Source: Actinosynnema sp040640215 | GTDB taxonomy: Bacteria; Actinomycetota; Actinomycetes; Mycobacteriales; Pseudonocardiaceae | Length of the DNA stretch: 64,000 bases | Assembly (NCBI RefSeq): GCF_040640215.1 | Contig: NZ_JBFABG010000003.1 | Coordinates: forward strand, 667,782 to 731,781 | Reading direction: 5' to 3' | Part shown: one piece after another, positions 23,393 through 32,145 of the stretch | Layout: every line of letters starts with the position of its first letter | Position numbering within the stretch: the first letter of the stretch is position 1 | The notes under the pieces: generated by a model | Seen by the model: only the letters and a program-made list of their open reading frames with translations | Databases searched by the model: none | What the model was told of the DNA's origin: nothing | Translations under genes and position numbers: made by a program

Positions 23393-24700
23393 TCACGCGT
23401 CCGGTTGACGGGGACGGCCCGCGAGCCGCTCGCCGGTGGGCACCTCGGGGCCTTCGTCCAGGCACCCGGATTCGTTCGCGACGACCTCGGCGACGTGCGA
23501 CGACGGTTCGCGCGGCAGGGTTTCCGGCGCGAACGCCCAGAACACCAGGGCGATGATCATCATGACGCCCGTAAGTGTGAAAGCCGCGCTGTACGAGACC
23601 TGGTCGACCAGCACGCCGGCCAGCAGCGGCCCGATGATGGCCCCGCAGTCGGTGACCATCTGGAACGCGGCGAGCACCGGCCCGCCCTTGGCCTTGGCCC
23701 CGATCACGTCCGCGACGACGGCGTTCTGCGGCGGGTTGAGCAGGCCCGCCCCGACGCCCGCGACCAGCGACGCGATCATGAACATCGGCACGCCGGTGGT
23801 GAACCCGAGCCAGATGGTGCCGACCGCGGACACGGCGAGCCCGGCCAGGGCCATCGGCTTGCGCCCGATGGTGTCGGACAGCTTGCCGGAGATCATCAGC
23901 ACGGCCGCGTTGCCGACCGCGAACACCGACAGCGAGATGCCGGCCAGCGCGGGGCTGCCGTTCAGCGCCTCGACGACGAACAGGGGCACCAACGAGATCC
24001 GCACGCCGAACACGGCCCAGCCGTTCGCGAACCCGGAGGCCAGCGCCGCCCGGTAGGCGGGCGACCCGAGGGCCTGGCCGACGCTCAGCGCCACCTGGTC
24101 GGTGTCGGTGTTCAGCGCGGCCAGCGTCGAGCGGCGCAGGAACCACCAGACGACCAGCGCGGCGAGCACCAGGGCGGCGGCGTAGGTGACGAACGGCACG
24201 CGGATGGAGATCTCGGCGAGGGCCGCGCCGATGATCGGACCGGCGATGTTGCCCAGCAGGAAGCCCGTCGCCCACAGCCCGGAGGCCCGGCCGCGCATGG
24301 GCGCGGGCGTGATCCGGATCAGCAGGCCGACCGCGGCGACGGTGAACATGGTGGAGCCGACACCCGCGAACGAGCGGAAGACGATCAACTGCCAGTAGGC
24401 GGTGGCGAACCCGCAGGCGGCGGTGCCCAGGGCCACGATGAGGATGCCCACGATGTAGGTCCGGGTCTCCCCGAAGCGGCTGACCAGCCGCCCGCTCACC
24501 GGTGCGAACAGGAGCCTGACCAGCGCGAACGCACTGACGACCGCGGAGACCGCGAAGGTGCCGACGTCGAAGCTCTTGGCGTAGGCGGGCAGCACGGGCG
24601 CGACGATGCCGAAGCCGATGGCGATGATGAAGCTGGCGACGACCAGCACCCACACCTCACCGGGGAGCCGGGGTTTGGGCCGCACGTCGTTCCCCAGCAC
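23393..24700 (-). CDS. MFS transporter (drug-efflux type)
   Basis: About 435 residues with 12 hydrophobic segments. It has a motif-A-like loop (RLVSRFGETR and, in the second half, KLSDTIGRKPMALAG) and a proton-antiporter-like region in the N-half (GLWATGFLLGNIAGPIIG). It is of the DHA1 drug:H+ antiporter type; the substrate is unknown. GTG 24700 is preferred because GGAGG lies 6 nt upstream; an earlier GTG at 24712 overlaps that site. It is not clearly in an operon (gap 57 bp to the upstream GNAT gene on the same strand). Confidence 0.85.
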   Translation of the reverse strand: MLGNDVRPKPRLPGEVWVLVVASFIIAIGFGIVAPVLPAYAKSFDVGTFAVSAVVSAFALVRLLFAPVSGRLVSRFGETRTYIVGILIVALGTAACGFATAYWQLIVFRSFAGVGSTMFTVAAVGLLIRITPAPMRGRASGLWATGFLLGNIAGPIIGAALAEISIRVPFVTYAAALVLAALVVWWFLRRSTLAALNTDTDQVALSVGQALGSPAYRAALASGFANGWAVFGVRISLVPLFVVEALNGSPALAGISLSVFAVGNAAVLMISGKLSDTIGRKPMALAGLAVSAVGTIWLGFTTGVPMFMIASLVAGVGAGLLNPPQNAVVADVIGAKAKGGPVLAAFQMVTDCGAIIGPLLAGVLVDQVSYSAAFTLTGVMMIIALVFWAFAPETLPREPSSHVAEVVANESGCLDEGPEVPTGERLAGRPRQPDA

Positions 24701-24757
24701 AGTGCCCTCCACTCTCTGTTAGCTGTGCTAAGGATATGCCGAAGGACCCTCGAAAAC

Positions 24758-25597
24758 TCAATCCAGCAACTCGTCGACTCTGCGTGCATAGGCCGTGACG
24801 GGATATCCGGCGTCGAACCCGCACGCCTCCGCGAACCGCTCCCCCGCGCCTCCTTCGGCGACGTGCGCGGCCACCAGCAACGCGCCGAGGTCCCCCAACG
24901 CGGCCACCGCGCCGCGCACCACCGCACTCCCCGTTCCACGCCGCCGCCGCGCGGGTCGCACCACCACGTGCTCGACCAGCCCGACCCGGCGTTCGGCGAA
25001 CCCGGACGCGAACCCGGCGATCCGCTCCCCGTCGTCCACCACCACGAACACGTACCGGGGGTCGTCCATGCGCTGCCCCAGGTGCCGGGCGAGCCGCCCG
25101 GGTTCGGCACCCAGGTCGTCGGCGAGCAGGGCGGCCATGTCCGGCAGGTCGTCGTCCACCGCCGGGCGCACCCCGTCCGACGACACCGCGTCCGACGACA
25201 CCCCGTCCGCCGACACCGGGTCCCGGCGGACGACGACCAGCGCCTCCTCCACCGCGTACCAGCCGGCGTCGTCGGCGATGCCCTCGATCTCGGCGACCGT
25301 GGTCGGTGAGGCGTACACCACGGCCTCCGCGCGGCCCACGTCCGCGAACGTCTGCTCAAGCCGCATCAGGGTGCCCGCGACCTCGGCGGACGACCCGTCG
25401 AGCGCGCACGCGTGGTTGCCCTGCGGCAGCGGGTTGTCCCGGTTCACCACGACGTGGGCGCACCCGACGCGCCCGACCTTGCCGTAGCGGACCGCGCCGG
25501 ACGCCAGGCGCGCCGCCTCCACCAGCGTGGCCAGCTCCCGGGCCCGGTAGGGGTCCAGCAGTTCGGGGTCGTCGGGGTCGCGCAGCGGGTCAACCAC
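24758..25597 (-). CDS. GNAT-family N-acetyltransferase
   Basis: About 279 residues. The C-terminal half has the acetyl-CoA core: FASGFAERRVGLVEHVVVRP, then the Q/RxxGxG/A-like loop ARRRRGTGSAV, and a final strand ACGFDAGYPVTAY. The N-terminal half is a degenerate second GNAT-like domain. A linker at about 131-151 repeats (V/G)SSD-type units (DPVSADGVSSDAVSSDGV), reflecting slippage-prone short DNA repeats. GTG 25597 is preferred, with GAGG 9 nt upstream; an in-frame GTG at 25618 would overlap the glycosyltransferase stop. Acceptor substrate unknown. Confidence 0.8.
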   Translation of the reverse strand: MVDPLRDPDDPELLDPYRARELATLVEAARLASGAVRYGKVGRVGCAHVVVNRDNPLPQGNHACALDGSSAEVAGTLMRLEQTFADVGRAEAVVYASPTTVAEIEGIADDAGWYAVEEALVVVRRDPVSADGVSSDAVSSDGVRPAVDDDLPDMAALLADDLGAEPGRLARHLGQRMDDPRYVFVVVDDGERIAGFASGFAERRVGLVEHVVVRPARRRRGTGSAVVRGAVAALGDLGALLVAAHVAEGGAGERFAEACGFDAGYPVTAYARRVDELLD

Positions 25598-25601
25598 CCG
25601 A

Positions 25602-26702
25602 TCAGCCTCGCACGTCACGGCCCTTCCAGGTCGCGCCGCCGCGCAGCACCCGCCACGCCGCGTCCAGCACGAGGACCCCGAACGCCACCGAGGCCACCGG
25701 CCCGAGCACGGCCGCCGCCGCAGGCTGCCGGGACCGGCGCAGGTACACCCGGTTCGCCACCGAGTGCGCCAGCCAGGCGGCTTGGCCGGGCTTCGAGCCG
25801 CGCGCCGCCGTGACGATCGGCACCAGCCCGTACAGCACCTGCGCCACGCCCGTCACACCCAGCACGAGGGACGCCGCGACCGGACCTCCCGGGTACACCG
25901 AGGTGCCGGCGACCACGCTCTTGCGCACCGAGCGGTACGCCTCGGCGAACGTCGCCATCCCGCCGGTGGCCAGCGAACCCGTCCCGTCCACGTACCGCGT
26001 CCGGCCGCCGGTGTCGCGGATCAGGGTGGCGAACTCCACGTCGTCCGCGCGGGACCCGGCGATGGCCCGCCAGCCGCCCGCCTGGTCGTGCGCCGTGCGG
26101 CTGACCAGGATGCAGTGCCCGACGGCCAGCGCCCGCCCGCGACCACCGTCGACGGACGTGGCCTCGAACAGCAGCATGTTCACCGGTGGCAGCAGCAGCC
26201 ACCAGCCGGCGTTCGCGGTGGTGGAGCGCCCGGCCGTGGACACCAGGTCCACGTCGTCGCGGGCCGCCGCCGCGAGCAGCCGCCCGACCAGGTCCGGCGC
26301 GGCCTCGGTGTCGGCGTCGACGAACAGCAGCCAGTCCGACTCGGCCCGCTCCGCGCCCAGGTGCAGCGCGTGCACCTTGCCCGCCCACCCCGACGGCGGC
26401 CCGTCGCTCGGCACGAGCTCGACCCTCGGGTCCTCCTCGACGTGCCGCCGCACGAGGTCGGCGGTGCCGTCCTCGGAGGCGTCGTCGACGACCACGATCC
26501 GCAGCCCCGGGTAGTCCTGCCCGCGCAGCCCGCGAAGGCACCGGTCGATGTTCGCCGCCTCGTCGCGCGCGGGCACGACCACGGTCACCGTGCCGCCCGT
26601 CGCACCCACCGCCGGCAGCTCCCGCACCCGCTGCCACGTCCGCACCGTCCACGCCGTCCGCGCGGCCACCACCGCCGCGCCGAGGACTCCCCATTTCCCC
26701 AT
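25602..26702 (-). CDS. Family 2 glycosyltransferase, membrane-associated
   Basis: 366 residues. A hydrophobic N-terminal segment, then a GT-A domain: VTVVVPARDEAANIDRCL, IVVVDDASEDGTADLV, DWLLFVDADTEAAPD (DxD metal site) and an ADDVEF motif, and two or three C-terminal membrane segments. Members include carotenoid and hopanoid glycosyltransferases; the acceptor here is undefined. ATG 26702 is chosen over TTG 26720. It is divergent from the helicase gene with a 25-bp spacer, so promoters must overlap coding DNA or be very short. Confidence 0.85.
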   Translation of the reverse strand: MGKWGVLGAAVVAARTAWTVRTWQRVRELPAVGATGGTVTVVVPARDEAANIDRCLRGLRGQDYPGLRIVVVDDASEDGTADLVRRHVEEDPRVELVPSDGPPSGWAGKVHALHLGAERAESDWLLFVDADTEAAPDLVGRLLAAAARDDVDLVSTAGRSTTANAGWWLLLPPVNMLLFEATSVDGGRGRALAVGHCILVSRTAHDQAGGWRAIAGSRADDVEFATLIRDTGGRTRYVDGTGSLATGGMATFAEAYRSVRKSVVAGTSVYPGGPVAASLVLGVTGVAQVLYGLVPIVTAARGSKPGQAAWLAHSVANRVYLRRSRQPAAAAVLGPVASVAFGVLVLDAAWRVLRGGATWKGRDVRG

Positions 26703-26727
26703 GCGCCCACATTGGCACACTGGTCAC

Positions 26728-29043
26728 GTGGACCTCCCGATCACCGGTGTGCTGGACGAGCTGGTCCGCACGCTGTCCGCGCACGGCTCGGCGGTCCTCG
26801 TCGCCCCGCCCGGCACCGGCAAGACGACCCTCGTGCCACTCGCGCTGGACGGCCGCGTGGTCGTCGCCGAACCCCGCCGCATCGCCGCCCGCGCCGCCGC
26901 CGCGCGGATGGCGAGCCTGCTCGGCGAGCCGGTCGGCAAGACGGTGGGCTACGCCGTGCGCGGCGACCGCCGGACGTCGAAGGACACCCGGATCGAGGTG
27001 GTCACCTCGGGGCTGCTGGTGCGCAGGCTGCAACACGACCCCGAGCTGGCCGGCGTGGGCACGGTCCTGCTGGACGAGTGCCACGAGCGCCACCTCGACG
27101 CCGACCTCCTGCTGACCCTGCTGCTGGACGCGCGCGAGGTGCTGCGCCCCGACCTGCGCCTGCTGGCGACCTCGGCGACCGTCGCCGCCGACCGGCTGGC
27201 GGCGCTGCTGGGCGACGCGCCCGTCATCCGCGTCGAGGCGCGCACCCACCCGGTCGGCACCACCTACCTGCCGCCGCTGCGCCGTGAGCGCACCGAGGCC
27301 CACGTGACCAGGGCCGTCCGCCGGGCGCTGGCCGAAGTGGACGGCGACGTGCTGGCGTTCCTCCCCGGTGTGGCGGAGATCCGCCGCTGCGCCGCCCTGC
27401 TGCCCGACGTGGACGTGGTCCCGTTGCACGGCCGGCTGTCCTCCGAGACCCAGGACGCCGCCCTGCGGCCGGGCGCGCGCCGCCGGGTCGTGCTCGCGAC
27501 CGCCATCGCCGAGTCGAGCCTGACCGTGCCGGGCGTGCGCGCGGTGGTCGACTCGGGCCTGTCCCGCGTGCCCCGGGTGGACCACCGGCGCGGGCTGGCG
27601 GGCCTGGTCACGGTCCGGGTGAGCGCCGCCGTGGCCGACCAGCGCGCCGGCCGGGCCGGGCGGGAGGCCCCCGGGCACGTCTACCGCTGCTGGCCCGAGC
27701 ACGAGCACAGCACCCTCCCGCGCTACCCGGAGCCCGAGATCCGCACCGCCGACCTGACCCGCCTGGCCCTGGAGCTGGCCTGCTGGGGCACGCCGGCCGG
27801 GGAGGGGCTGGGCTGGTGGGACGCCCCGCCGGCCGGAGCGCTGGAGGTCGCGCACACCACGCTCCGGGCGCTGGGGGCGTTGACCGACCGGGGCATCACC
27901 GAGCGCGGCCGGCGCATGGCGGACCTGGGGCTGCACCCGCGCCTGGCCCGCGCCCTGCTGGACGGCGCGAAGCTGGTCGGCCCGCGAACCGCCGCCGAGG
28001 TCGTCGTGCTCCTGGACGACGACCGGGCCGCCGACGGCGTAGAGCTCAAGGCGGGCCAGGCGGACCCGCGCGAGGTGCGCCGCCTGGCCAGGCTGGTGGA
28101 CGGCGTGGAGCATCCGGGCCCCGACGCCCAGGCCCTGGTCGTCGCCCTCGCCCACCCGGAGCGCCTCGCCCGCCGGCGTTCGCCCGGCTCACCGGTGTAC
28201 CTGATGGCCGGCGGCACGGCGGCCGAACTCCCGCCCGGCGCGCTGTCCGACGCGGAGTGGCTGGCCGTGGCCGTCGCGGACCGCGAGCCCGGCCGCACCC
28301 ACGGCCGCATCCGGCTGGCCGCCCGCGCGTCGGAGGAGCTGGCCAGGCAGGCCGCGCCGACCCTGCTCACCGAGCAGGACGACATCGGGTGGGACGGCGA
28401 CGTGGTCACCGAGCGCCGCCTCAGGCTGGGCGCGATCACGCTGTCCACCAAGCCGCTGCGCACCCCCGAAGCGACGAGGACCGCGCTGCTGCTCGGCCTG
28501 CGCACCGAGGGCGTGGGCCTGCTGCGCTGGGACCAGGACGGCCTGCGCACCCGCGAGCGCCTGGCGTTCCTGCACCGCGTGCTGGGCGACCCGTGGCCCG
28601 CGCCCGACGACGAGGCGCTGCTCGCCGTCATCGACCTGGGCAACGCCCGCAGGCGCGCCGACCTGGCGAAGATCAGCGGCGACCAGGTGACCCGCCGGCT
28701 GCTGCCGTGGCCCGCCGCTACCAGGTTCGACGAGCTCGCCCCGGACCGCTTGCAGGTCCCGTCCGGCTCCCGAATCCGGGTGGACTACGCGGGCCACGAC
28801 CCGGTCCTGGCGGTGAAGGTCCAGGAGGTGTTCGGCTGGACGGGCACCCCCCGGGTGGCCGACGGGCGGGTGCCGGTCGTGCTGCACCTGCTCTCCCCCG
28901 CCGGCCGACCGACCGCCGTGACGGGCGACCTGGCGTCGTTCTGGCGGACCGGCTACCCGAAGGTCCGCTCGGAACTGCGCGGCCGGTACCCGAAGCACCG
29001 GTGGCCCGAGGACCCGATGACCGCGCCGCCGGCCCGCCGCTAG
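26728..29043 (+). CDS. hrpB: HrpB-type DEAH-box ATP-dependent helicase
   Basis: 771 residues. Helicase motifs: I (APPGTGKTT), II (DECH, in VLLDECHERHLDAD), III (SATV), VI (QRAGRAGR). HrpB-specific helicase-associated and C-terminal domains follow, ending WRTGYPKVRSELRGRYPKHR with WPEDP, a hallmark of HrpB. DEAH/RHA helicases of this class are widespread in bacteria but of uncertain substrate. GTG 26728 opens the LPITGVLDEL start typical of the family. It is followed by a strong hairpin shared with ssrA. Confidence 0.9.
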   Translation: MDLPITGVLDELVRTLSAHGSAVLVAPPGTGKTTLVPLALDGRVVVAEPRRIAARAAAARMASLLGEPVGKTVGYAVRGDRRTSKDTRIEVVTSGLLVRRLQHDPELAGVGTVLLDECHERHLDADLLLTLLLDAREVLRPDLRLLATSATVAADRLAALLGDAPVIRVEARTHPVGTTYLPPLRRERTEAHVTRAVRRALAEVDGDVLAFLPGVAEIRRCAALLPDVDVVPLHGRLSSETQDAALRPGARRRVVLATAIAESSLTVPGVRAVVDSGLSRVPRVDHRRGLAGLVTVRVSAAVADQRAGRAGREAPGHVYRCWPEHEHSTLPRYPEPEIRTADLTRLALELACWGTPAGEGLGWWDAPPAGALEVAHTTLRALGALTDRGITERGRRMADLGLHPRLARALLDGAKLVGPRTAAEVVVLLDDDRAADGVELKAGQADPREVRRLARLVDGVEHPGPDAQALVVALAHPERLARRRSPGSPVYLMAGGTAAELPPGALSDAEWLAVAVADREPGRTHGRIRLAARASEELARQAAPTLLTEQDDIGWDGDVVTERRLRLGAITLSTKPLRTPEATRTALLLGLRTEGVGLLRWDQDGLRTRERLAFLHRVLGDPWPAPDDEALLAVIDLGNARRRADLAKISGDQVTRRLLPWPAATRFDELAPDRLQVPSGSRIRVDYAGHDPVLAVKVQEVFGWTGTPRVADGRVPVVLHLLSPAGRPTAVTGDLASFWRTGYPKVRSELRGRYPKHRWPEDPMTAPPARR

Positions 29044-29097
29044 CAGAACACCGGCCGAGCTCCTCGGCCGTCGTCGGACAGGACTCCTGCCAACGAC

Positions 29098-29131
29098 AAC
29101 GGGCACCCGCCGGAATCGGCGGGTGCCCGTT
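29098..29131. terminator. Bidirectional hairpin after hrpB and ssrA
   Basis: A perfect 14-bp stem AACGGGCACCCGCC / GGCGGGTGCCCGTT with a 6-nt loop. It lies 55 bp after the helicase stop and 9 bp beyond the tmRNA 3' end, so it can end both convergent transcripts. T-runs are short. Confidence 0.8.
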
Positions 29132-29139
29132 GCCACTCG

Positions 29140-29510
29140 TGGAGGTGCCGGGAATCGAACCCGGGTCCTCTGCCGGCTCATCAAGGCTTCTCCGTGCGCA
29201 GTCGGCTACGTCTCTGCTCGGCCCCGGCGATCACGCTGACAAGTCGCTGTGACAGGCCCAGTCACTGTGGGTGTCCCGACCGCTCCCCGTGACCGGGAAC
29301 GGTGGTAAGCCTCCTTGCTGATGCCAGCATCCGGAGCGGAGGCACCCCCGGGCTGACAGCTCACTCTCCTAGCCTCAGGCGGCGAGGGAGTAAGCGGCCT
29401 GGTCGTTAGACTCGGCGCTTATTGGTTTGCGATGACGCTTACGGTGGTCTCTCGCCTGCACCGGCACGCTTCCCTTGAATCAACGTACAAAGTCGAAACC
29501 GTTCACCCCC
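29140..29510 (-). ncRNA. ssrA: tmRNA (transfer-messenger RNA)
   Basis: 371 nt. The 5' end GGGGGTGAACGGTTTCGA pairs with the 3' CACCTCC and discriminator A, and the T-arm GGGTTCGATTCCCGG is intact. The mRNA-like part reads after CAATAAGC: codons for the tag AESNDQAAYSLAA and a TGA stop, aligning with the M. tuberculosis tag ADSHQRDYALAA. CCA is not encoded. It works with SmpB (gene at 31630-32106) to rescue stalled ribosomes and tag peptides for proteolysis. A TATGAT -10-like box lies 24 nt upstream of the mature end. Confidence 0.96.
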
Positions 29511-29532
29511 TGGTCGGGTCCTGCGTCCACCC

Positions 29533-29538
29533 ATCATA
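29533..29538 (-). promoter_or_regulatory. Candidate -10 box of ssrA
   Basis: TATGAT on the minus strand, about 24 nt upstream of the mature tmRNA 5' end, leaving room for an RNase P-processed leader. A clear -35 is not obvious. Confidence 0.4.
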
Positions 29539-29676
29539 ACCTGCCCGGCCCACTTCCTCGTTCCGAATAAGCTCCGGTAGGGCTGGCCCCACCTCGCGGA
29601 CGCCGGTCGACCTGATGGTCCGGGTCACGCGAACGGGTAATGCTGGTCCGGTACATCGGGCGTGAAGGTGGGGAAC

Positions 29677-30924
29677 ATGACTGCGCGGGCCAACCCGGAC
29701 ATCGCACGGACCAGCGGGTACTTCCTGCTGAACCTGGTCACCGGCCTCTTCTGGTTCTGCCTGCTGGTGCCGCTGCTCGCGGTCAGCTTCGGCACGATGG
29801 TGGTCTGGATCGGCTTCCCGCTGCTGGCGCTGACGCTGGTCCTGGCGCGCGGCGCGGCGAACCTGGAGCGGTCCTGGCTGCGGGTGGCGCTGGGCGTCGA
29901 CATCCGCCGCCCGCACCGGTCGCTGCCCGGGGGCAGCGCCTTCGTCAAGGCGCGGGCGATGATGACCGACCCGGCCACCTGGCGGGACCTCGCCTACTGG
30001 GTGGTCATGCTGCCGGTCGGGCTGATCGAGTTCACGATGGTGGTGGCCCTCTGGCCGGCCGTGCTGGCGCTGACGTTCTTCCCGCTGTTCTGGCAGTGGC
30101 TGCCGCGCAACTTCGAGGTCTCGCTGGGCGACTCGGTGTGGCTGATCGACTCGTTCGCCAGGGCCGTGCCCGTCTCGGTGCTCGGCATCCTGCTCGGCAT
30201 CCTGGTCCTGCCGCTGGTCAAGGCCACCGGGCGGGCGCACGCCGCGCTGGCGCAGGGTCTGCTGGGCCCCTCCCGCACGCGGTTCCTGGAAGCCGAGACC
30301 GACCGCCTGTCCGCCAGCCGCGCCCGGGGCGTGGAGTCGGCCGAGGCCGAGCGCCGGCGCATCGAGCGCGACCTCCACGACGGCGCGCAGCAGCGCCTGG
30401 TGGCGGTGGCGATGGGCCTGGGCCGCGCCCGGGGCAAGCTGGACACCGACCCCGAGGCCGCCGCCGTGCTGATCGCCGAGGCGCACGCCGACGCCAAGCT
30501 GGCCATCTCCGAGCTGCGCGACCTGGCCCGCGGCATCTACCCGAGCGTGCTGGGCGACCGCGGCCTGGACCCGGCCCTGTCGTCGCTGGCCGCGAAGTGC
30601 CCGATCCCGGTCGACGTGTCGGTGGACGTCGAGCCGCGCCCGCCGACGGCCGTGGAGAGCGCCGCCTACTTCACCGTGGCCGAGGCGCTGACCAACATCG
30701 CCAAGCACGCGGGTGCGACCCGGGCCGCGGTCCACGTCACCCGCACGGAGAACTCCGTGGTCGTCGAGGTGACCGACAACGGTCACGGCGGCGCGCAGGT
30801 CCGCGCGGGAGGAGGGCTGGCGGGTCTGGCGGACCGTGCTGCGACCATTGACGGCGTGGTCGTGGTGGTCAGTCCCGTCGGGGGACCGACCGTGATCCGG
30901 ACGGAGCTGCCGTGCGCGTGGTGA
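29677..30924 (+). CDS. Sensor histidine kinase (NarL-type partner)
   Basis: 415 residues. The N-terminal membrane 'sensor' domain has four hydrophobic segments, with the PF13796-like pattern SGYFLLNLVTGLFWFCLLVP. Then comes a HisKA_3 dimerisation domain with the phospho-acceptor in RRIERDLHDGAQQRLVAVAM, and an HATPase_c domain (N-box EALTNIAKHAGA, G-box GHGG...GGLAGLADR). ATG 29677 has AAGGTGGGG upstream; GTG 29662 is alternative. It overlaps the response regulator gene by 13 bp, forming a two-gene operon. The signal is unknown, but such pairs often sense envelope stress. Confidence 0.9.
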   Translation: MTARANPDIARTSGYFLLNLVTGLFWFCLLVPLLAVSFGTMVVWIGFPLLALTLVLARGAANLERSWLRVALGVDIRRPHRSLPGGSAFVKARAMMTDPATWRDLAYWVVMLPVGLIEFTMVVALWPAVLALTFFPLFWQWLPRNFEVSLGDSVWLIDSFARAVPVSVLGILLGILVLPLVKATGRAHAALAQGLLGPSRTRFLEAETDRLSASRARGVESAEAERRRIERDLHDGAQQRLVAVAMGLGRARGKLDTDPEAAAVLIAEAHADAKLAISELRDLARGIYPSVLGDRGLDPALSSLAAKCPIPVDVSVDVEPRPPTAVESAAYFTVAEALTNIAKHAGATRAAVHVTRTENSVVVEVTDNGHGGAQVRAGGGLAGLADRAATIDGVVVVVSPVGGPTVIRTELPCAW

Positions 30925-31556
30925 TCGCCGAGGACTCGGTGCTGCTCCGGGTGGGCGTGCAACGCCTGCTCGCCGACGAGGGCATCGAGACGGTGGCGGC
31001 CGTGGAGGACGGCGCGGCCCTGCTGGCCGCCGTCGAGGAGCACCGGCCCGACCTGGCGATCGTGGACGTCCGGATGCCCCCGAACTTCACCGACGAGGGG
31101 CTGCGCGCGGCCATCGAGGCCCGCCGGCGGGTGCCGAACCTGCCGGTGCTGGTCCTGTCGCAGTACGTCGAGGAGCGCTACGCCGTGGAGCTCCTCGCGG
31201 GCGGCGCGAACGGGGTCGGCTACCTGCTCAAGGAGCGCGTGGCGGACGTCTCGGAGTTCGTCGCCGCGGTGCGCCGGGTCGCCGAGGGCGGCACCAGCAT
31301 CGACCACGAGGTCATCACCCAGCTCATGGTCCGGAGCAGGCGCAACCCGGTCGACTCGCTGACCCAGCGCGAGCGCGAGGTGCTGGGCCTGATGGCCGAG
31401 GGCCTGTCCAACGCCGCGATCGCCAAGTCGCTGGTCGTCTCGGACGGCGCGGTGGAGAAGCACGTCGGGAACATCTTCGCGAAGCTCGGCCTGGAGCCCA
31501 GCACCTCCGAGCACCGCCGGGTCCGCGCCGTGCTCGCGTTCCTCAACCTGGGCTAG
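30912..31556 (+). CDS. NarL/LuxR-family response regulator
   Basis: 214 residues. Receiver domain with acidic pocket (IAEDS), phospho-acceptor Asp in LAIVDVRMPP, and the Lys in YLLKERV; then a LuxR-type HTH: LTQREREVLGLMAEGLSNAA then IAKSLVVSDGAVEKHVGNIF. The start GTG lies inside the kinase 3' end, so translation is coupled. Presumably phosphorylated by the adjacent kinase. Confidence 0.93.
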   Translation: MRVVIAEDSVLLRVGVQRLLADEGIETVAAVEDGAALLAAVEEHRPDLAIVDVRMPPNFTDEGLRAAIEARRRVPNLPVLVLSQYVEERYAVELLAGGANGVGYLLKERVADVSEFVAAVRRVAEGGTSIDHEVITQLMVRSRRNPVDSLTQREREVLGLMAEGLSNAAIAKSLVVSDGAVEKHVGNIFAKLGLEPSTSEHRRVRAVLAFLNLG

Positions 31557-31629
31557 ACCGGCACCGCCGACCACTCCACCCGGGACACCGCGGCCCGGCG
31601 GCGTCCACCTCCGCCAGGCCGCGCCGACG

Positions 31630-32106
31630 TCAGCGCCGGCCCTTCAACGCGCGGCCGTACGCCTTCTGGATGTCCCGCTGGGCGTCGCGCTTCGCGATGT
31701 CCTGCCGCTTGTCGTACGCCTTCTTGCCCCGCGCCAGCGCCAGCTCGACCTTGACGTACCCGTCCTTGAAGTACATCCGCAACGGGATCAGCGACAGACC
31801 GCTCTCCTTGGTCTTGCCGATCAGCCGCTCGATCTCCTTGCGGTGCAGCAGCAGCTTGCGCTTGCGCCGGACCTCGTGGTTGGTCCACGTGCCCGCCACG
31901 TACTCGGGGATGTGCAGGGCGTGCAGCCACACCTCGCCGTCGTCGACCTGGCCGAACGCGTCCACGAGGGACGCCCGGCCCATCCGCAGGCTCTTGACCT
32001 CCGTGCCGACGAGGACGACGCCCGCTTCGAAGGTGTCGAGGATGGTGTAGTCGTGCCGAGCCTTGCGGTTCGACGCGATCACCTTCTGACCGCGTTCCTT
32101 GACCAT
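31630..32106 (-). CDS. smpB: SsrA-binding protein SmpB
   Basis: 158 residues, the usual length. OB-barrel core with ASNRKARHDYTILDTFEAGV, LVGTEVKSLRMGRASLVDAF and WLHALHIPEY, and the basic C-terminal tail ALARGKKAYDKRQDIAKRD followed by IQKAYGRALKGRR, which enters the empty mRNA channel. It is the protein partner of tmRNA, encoded 2.1 kb away on the same strand with an oppositely oriented two-component pair between. It follows ftsX by 39 bp, so ftsE-ftsX-smpB are probably cotranscribed. Confidence 0.97.
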   Translation of the reverse strand: MVKERGQKVIASNRKARHDYTILDTFEAGVVLVGTEVKSLRMGRASLVDAFGQVDDGEVWLHALHIPEYVAGTWTNHEVRRKRKLLLHRKEIERLIGKTKESGLSLIPLRMYFKDGYVKVELALARGKKAYDKRQDIAKRDAQRDIQKAYGRALKGRR

Positions 32107-32145
32107 GCCGAAAACCTTACGTGACCCCGCCAGCGGTTTCCGGAC

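Noticed and set aside
23405..25309. 634-residue rightward ORF opposite the MFS and GNAT genes
   Set aside because: Asp/Arg/Gly/His-rich antisense shadow typical of high-GC DNA with no domains.
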